DNA of 64,000 bases. Origin: Paenibacillus xylanexedens (lineage in GTDB: Bacteria; Bacillota; Bacilli; Paenibacillales; Paenibacillaceae). A model generated the notes under the pieces. That model was not told where the DNA came from. It did not search any database and saw nothing but the letters and a program-made list of their open reading frames with translations. Position 1 is the first letter of the stretch. Every line of letters starts with the position of its first letter. Made by a program: the position numbers and the translations under genes. The stretch spans positions 1 to 64,000 of the forward strand of contig NZ_VEBF01000006.1 of the NCBI RefSeq assembly GCF_007676705.1. Direction: 5' to 3'. Shown one piece after another: positions 60,831 through 64,000 of this stretch.

Positions 60831-61050
60831 GTTGTATTAAACAACCTCATATGATTTCTGTCTTCTTTAAACCCCGGAATATTTTCTTCATGCTGCGACC
60901 GCAGCGAATTAAGTACCAATCAACCTATGAAGATTGAAGAACCTGAATCACAATAACCCGGTATTACAGAGTTTCACAAGATGTTCCCATTCACACTGGC
61001 GCGGTCATCGGAGCCGCAAGGACAAAAGAGAGGTAGGGCTTTTGTTGTTT
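60831..61050 (+). ncRNA. Candidate structured non-coding RNA, ~215 nt
   Basis: Between the promoter at 60796 and a terminator-like hairpin, ACAAAAG/CTTTTGT (61022-61045) followed by TGTTTTGG. Internal pairing: TCTTCAT/ATGAAGA (60885-60891 with 60927-60933) enclosing GCTGC-GACC-GCAGC (60892-60905); GCGG/CCGC near 60996-61015. The next gene on this strand is 1.5 kb away, so it is not a leader. A TTG-started frame (60934) has no RBS. No known class was recognised by eye. Confidence 0.4.
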
Positions 61051-61090
61051 TGGATATCACTTATTCTTGAGAAGATTGAAAACATACACA

Positions 61091-61119
61091 AAACACCCGG
61101 AATTGGGTTCCGGGTGTTT
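61091..61119. terminator. Hairpin, terminator-like, bidirectional
   Basis: AAACACCCGGAA pairs perfectly with TTCCGGGTGTTT around a 5-nt loop. It would back up the hairpin of the candidate RNA at 61022. 61120-61277 is otherwise empty. Confidence 0.7.
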
Positions 61120-61277
61120 ATCTATGTCTACATACCCCTCCCAACCCTACAATTGGGAACAGTCCATATGGTAAGAAAACTTTCTCCATCCGCTCACTAA
61201 CTCACCAAATAAGTTCAGCTCCCCCTTTTTCCATTCTCATACCTATAGCTTCCCCACCTACTGCCAGATACAAAAAA

Positions 61278-61311
61278 GGGACACCGCAGGATGAAATCCC
61301 TACGCTGTCCC
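61278..61311 (-). terminator. Terminator of the YjcZ-like cluster
   Basis: Minus strand GGGACAGCG...GTGTCCC hairpin with inner partial pairing, followed by TTTTTTG. Confidence 0.7.
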
Positions 61312-61423
61312 AATCTGATTATAGGAGTGTTACGCCTATCATTAATTTCAAGGTTTAGAGCTTTTGGTACCAGCCCCATTGTAACGGTCCACATTCAGCA
61401 AAGCTTTCTTGACTCACAACTAA

Positions 61424-61723
61424 TTAGATGAACATTGTTTTGGAGATAATCACCAGCAGGATGAACAGTACGAGGATCGTACCCATGGAACCCCAGCTTG
61501 AGCCACCATGACCATAGGATACTCCACAGCCCTGTTGATAACCGTGCATCATTGGAGCCTGGTTAGGCTGGTGTCCGTAACCGTAGCCCATCGGCATTGT
61601 ACCGCAACCATATCCGTGCATAGTGTGACCTGTGTATTGATATCCATACATGTGTTCATTACCTCCCATATGTCCGTATACATGCCCCTGTCCGTTCGGT
61701 GAGTTTGGTTTTACTTCGCTCAT
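61424..61723 (-). CDS. YjcZ-like small membrane protein with long N-terminal extension
   Basis: A 99-residue protein. The first ~70 residues are rich in Gly, His, Tyr and Met (HVYGHMGGNEHMYGYQYTG). The C-terminus, GSMGTILVLFILLVIISKTM, is the single helix that defines the YjcZ family of sporulation-associated micro-proteins. The Gly/His/Tyr part recalls spore-coat proteins. RBS AAGGAGG. The helix is nearly identical to those of the two proteins encoded just upstream, so all three are paralogues. Confidence 0.7.
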   Translation of the reverse strand: MSEVKPNSPNGQGHVYGHMGGNEHMYGYQYTGHTMHGYGCGTMPMGYGYGHQPNQAPMMHGYQQGCGVSYGHGGSSWGSMGTILVLFILLVIISKTMFI

Positions 61724-61949
61724 TGTTCATTCCTCCTTAACATTTGCCTACACCCCTAAGCTATGTATTCTGCCTACCTCTGGACCGGGCTATCGCCCTC
61801 ATTTTGATAAAATGGGCGTTTAGCCAATGGACTAGCTTCCCCATTATCGCCGCATCGCCGTCCTTCCGCAGTCTATATCACCGCGGCTCTCCCTCATGCT
61901 TGTCCATAGCCAAAAAAACCCTACCGGTTGCCCGGCAGAGTTCGCCATA

Positions 61950-62057
61950 TTATACCCAGAAAGATTTAGTGATGATTACGAGCAGAATGAACAGAACGAG
62001 GATTGCTCCAGTCGATGTCCAGCCGCCGTATCCTGCGCCTCCAACTACTTCACTCAT
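61950..62057 (-). CDS. YjcZ-family micro-protein, 35 residues
   Basis: Reads MSEVVGGAGYGGWTSTGAIL followed by VLFILLVIITKSFWV. A Gly/Tyr-rich head and one transmembrane helix match the YjcZ family, whose members appear in sporulating Bacilli. RBS AAAGGAGGG 7-8 nt before the ATG. Shorter than common ORF cut-offs and easily missed. The 226 bp between this and the next gene (61724-61949) hold no frame I can support. Confidence 0.8.
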   Translation of the reverse strand: MSEVVGGAGYGGWTSTGAILVLFILLVIITKSFWV

Positions 62058-62100
62058 ACAGAACCCTCCTTTACCGATATATTAGGGTCCAAACCGTTTA

Positions 62101-62205
62101 TTAGATCAAGAATGCTTTAGAGATGATAACCAACAAGATGAAAAGAACCAGAATCGCGCCAGTCGATGTCCATGCGCCGCCGTATCCACCTACTACTCCA
62201 CTCAT
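62101..62205 (-). CDS. YjcZ-family micro-protein, 34 residues
   Basis: Reads MSGVVGGYGGAWTSTGAILV followed by LFILLVIISKAFLI. It differs from the 35-residue neighbour at only a few positions, so it is a recent tandem copy. RBS AAAGGAGGGG. First of the three minus-strand YjcZ-like genes. Confidence 0.8.
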   Translation of the reverse strand: MSGVVGGYGGAWTSTGAILVLFILLVIISKAFLI

Positions 62206-62429
62206 GTAAACCCCTCCTTTGATTTGAGGTACAGTTCACTATATGCACCGATCCGATATGGGACCGGGCTCAGGTCAAAAATGGGCTGTTCTTTTTCCAC
62301 AGATTATTCTCGCATTGCGCATATATACAGGATTAGTTCTTAAGTCTGTCCGCTTTGTTCGAATACGTTAGGTCATAAATAAACCTCACAGTTATATATG
62401 TAAAATGAGTGTACTATTGCTCAATATTG

Positions 62430-62444
62430 ATACCAATACGGTAT
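62430..62444. promoter_or_regulatory. Palindromic operator 1 upstream of the XRE gene
   Basis: ATACC-AATAC-GGTAT, 5-bp perfect arms around 5 nt. Shares TACC-N5-GGTA with the palindrome at 62477. It lies in the 350-bp gap between the YjcZ cluster and the XRE gene, which shows no other feature. Confidence 0.45.
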
Positions 62445-62476
62445 ATTATTAGAAGCATACATGTTAAATTCATACA

Positions 62477-62495
62477 AATTACCTTTTTGGTAATT
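62477..62495. promoter_or_regulatory. Palindromic operator 2 upstream of the XRE gene
   Basis: AATTACC-TTTTT-GGTAATT, 7-bp perfect arms. Centre-to-centre distance to operator 1 is 49 bp. It ends 60 bp before the XRE start codon, where an autorepressor would bind. Confidence 0.5.
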
Positions 62496-62555
62496 ATGAA
62501 TACTGAAATCTTTATTAATGTTATTATTTTACTAATAACGTAGAAAGGAGTTGCT

Positions 62556-62930
62556 ATGCCCACTCTTGGTGAACGCATGAAGTACTTACGGGAATTAATG
62601 GGGTTATCGCAGAAAGAATTATCACGATTAACCGATCTTACTGTAGTCCAATTGTCCCGGTATGAAACCAATCACAGGAAACCTGACCCGGATGCTTTGG
62701 GTCGCCTGGTGAATGTTTTGGGAACAACCGCTGATTACCTTATCGGACTTACCAAAAGCCCTTTTTCTGATGTCTCCCCAGATCTGGATGAACACGTTCA
62801 TTTTTATCTACAACATCCTGTACATGGAGCCTTCTTCAGAGAGTATCTCCATGCTCCGGATCAGCTTCAGAATGAAACCAGGCAGTTTTTTAAATTTATT
62901 AGCGAGCAATTACGAACACCTAACATCTAA
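62556..62930 (+). CDS. XRE-family transcriptional regulator
   Basis: A 124-residue protein. Residues ~5-62 form the Cro/CI helix-turn-helix (ERMKYLRELMGLSQKELSRL followed by TDLTVVQLSRYETNHRKPDP). The C-terminal ~60 residues are unlike a known ligand domain (DEHVHFYLQHPVHGAFFREY). Similar to SinR-type regulators in length. RBS AAAGGAG. The palindromes at 62430 and 62477 are its likely sites; the lipoprotein gene follows 80 bp on. Confidence 0.9.
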   Translation: MPTLGERMKYLRELMGLSQKELSRLTDLTVVQLSRYETNHRKPDPDALGRLVNVLGTTADYLIGLTKSPFSDVSPDLDEHVHFYLQHPVHGAFFREYLHAPDQLQNETRQFFKFISEQLRTPNI

Positions 62931-63009
62931 ACTTGATTATCCCAAACGAGATGATGACCTTAGAAAAAATCCCAACCGATGGGAAGCACATTAGGAGAAC
63001 TTAGACATA

Positions 63010-64000
63010 ATGAAGAAGCTTATTACGATTTTGGCCCTAGCGGCATTGCTTAGTGCTTGTGGAAATGCAGAAACAAACAAAACAGCAGACACCTCAACCT
63101 CGGAAGTAAACAATACAAAAGAGACTGTATCAGCTGAAGCAAAAGCTACGAAATACACTACATATAGTGGAGAAGGATTTTCTTTTGCCTATCCTGAATC
63201 CTGGAAAAGCGTAGATACAAGTCAAATGAATGCTCCATCCATTAAAGCTGCTTTTTCAGACCAATCTTCATCAGTCACATTTGCAGATAATATGAATCTG
63301 ACGATTGAGGCCAGCTCAACCGGCTCAATCAATCCTGAAGAATACGCCAATAATATAGTTGATTATTACACACAAAACGGTTCAAGCATCGGCATTTCCG
63401 ATTATACAAAAACCAGCTACACGAACAAGCCTTATAAAGAATATAGCGCTGGTGTCTTGGAAGGAGCCTATAAGCATTCCTCGGGTACAGATGTTATCCT
63501 TGTGCAGTATCTGATTCCGACCAATACAGAACTCTATACCATGACGTTAACCTACGCCAAGGATACTTATAATCAGGATGAGATCAAAGATATTCTTGAT
63601 TCCCTAAGCATTACTGCTTCTCTGGAGCAAACAGCACCAACTGCAACGACTGGAAATTCATCTGCCACAGCATCAGTTGCCGATTTCTTTAATGAATTAA
63701 CTCCGTACATTACGGAAGATACAGCCTTTATGGAGCAGGCTTCTTACGATTTCTTTGGTAAACATAGCGATGTATTCCCGGCCAGCACAGCAGAACTCCG
63801 CAAAAAGGCAAAGGATCTCGTTGACAACAATGTAACGACCCGACATTTAAATAAAAATGTCGCCAACTATTACAATACTTTCGTACAAGTTAACGGGGAA
63901 GTCATCTCAGTTGAAGAAGATAGCTCTCTCGGAGCAACTTTCTCTGTCGTTCATGTCATGGATGAGAACGGAAACGATATTATAGCGTTATATCCTGCAA
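63010..64000 (+). CDS. Lipoprotein with PsbP-like domain (runs off the window)
   Basis: At least 330 codons, open to the window end. Signal peptide with lipobox LLSAC (Cys17). A region beginning YSGEGFSFAYPESWKSVD resembles the GFSFxYPxxW start of PsbP/DUF1795-like domains found on Bacilli lipoproteins. The rest (e.g. VADFFNELTPYITEDTAFME) is unrecognised. AGGAG lies 12 nt before the ATG, rather far. It probably shares a transcript with the XRE regulator. Confidence 0.75.
   Translation, partial: MKKLITILALAALLSACGNAETNKTADTSTSEVNNTKETVSAEAKATKYTTYSGEGFSFAYPESWKSVDTSQMNAPSIKAAFSDQSSSVTFADNMNLTIEASSTGSINPEEYANNIVDYYTQNGSSIGISDYTKTSYTNKPYKEYSAGVLEGAYKHSSGTDVILVQYLIPTNTELYTMTLTYAKDTYNQDEIKDILDSLSITASLEQTAPTATTGNSSATASVADFFNELTPYITEDTAFMEQASYDFFGKHSDVFPASTAELRKKAKDLVDNNVTTRHLNKNVANYYNTFVQVNGEVISVEEDSSLGATFSVVHVMDENGNDIIALYPA

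Noticed and set aside
60934..61200. 88-codon TTG-started frame
   Set aside because: No Shine-Dalgarno; it runs through two hairpins and its composition is not protein-like.

Overview
The window looks like a Paenibacillus chromosome (phylum Bacillota). Position 1 starts inside the 5' end of a 16S rRNA gene read on the minus strand. Ribosome binding sites are mostly AAGGAG/GGAGG. The gene families are typical of the genus: YesM/YesN two-component systems next to sugar ABC transporters, copper-amine-oxidase-N stalk proteins, YjcZ-type micro-proteins and a caa3 oxidase operon. Species cannot be set from the sequence alone. I see no CRISPR array, prophage, tRNA or complete insertion sequence.

Layout. 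1-360: 16S 5' end with two tandem promoters. 0.5-6.4 kb: TraB/GumN-like exported protein, then a GntR-regulated ABC exporter operon with a palindromic operator over its -10. 6.5-7.3 kb: two small proteins, one with a beta/gamma-crystallin-like repeat. 7.4-13.2 kb: ctaC-D-E-F-G plus a DUF420 gene (caa3 cytochrome c oxidase) behind a sigma-A promoter with ResD-like and cre-like sites. 13.4-15.8 kb: methionine aminopeptidase and small proteins. 16.0-18.4 kb: guanine riboswitch-xpt-pbuX. 18.6-22.4 kb: MscL with a zinc-ribbon tail, Nudix, TrmB regulator and a zinc-ribbon protein. 22.8-31.0 kb: UvrD-like helicase and assorted metabolic and cell-wall genes. 31.0-35.1 kb: SNF2 helicase paired with a SWIM-motif protein inside a GC-rich pocket. 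35.2-38.3 kb: MITE-like element, CheW-like protein and chemoreceptor. 38.4-42.5 kb: two DnaA-box clusters around an aminopeptidase, a reductase-hydrolase fusion and its TetR regulator, whose mRNA is predicted to be leaderless. 42.6-50.0 kb: sugar ABC operon divergent from a YesM/YesN pair; the long gap inside the operon holds two kinds of repeat. 50.1-60.6 kb: transporters, RidA, MFS, orphan kinase, PAP2, HD-GYP, ECF sigma/anti-sigma. 60.8-64.0 kb: a candidate orphan structured RNA, three YjcZ-like genes, an XRE regulator with two matching palindromes upstream, and a truncated lipoprotein gene.

Most genes are ordinary chromosomal housekeeping. The less ordinary content is in the non-coding DNA: a 199-bp structured direct repeat and a second dispersed palindromic repeat inside one operon, a 164-bp element with 20-bp inverted ends, clustered DnaA boxes, several well-formed operators, and one or two possible new structured RNAs. 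All are read by eye. No homology search, folding program or genome comparison was run.
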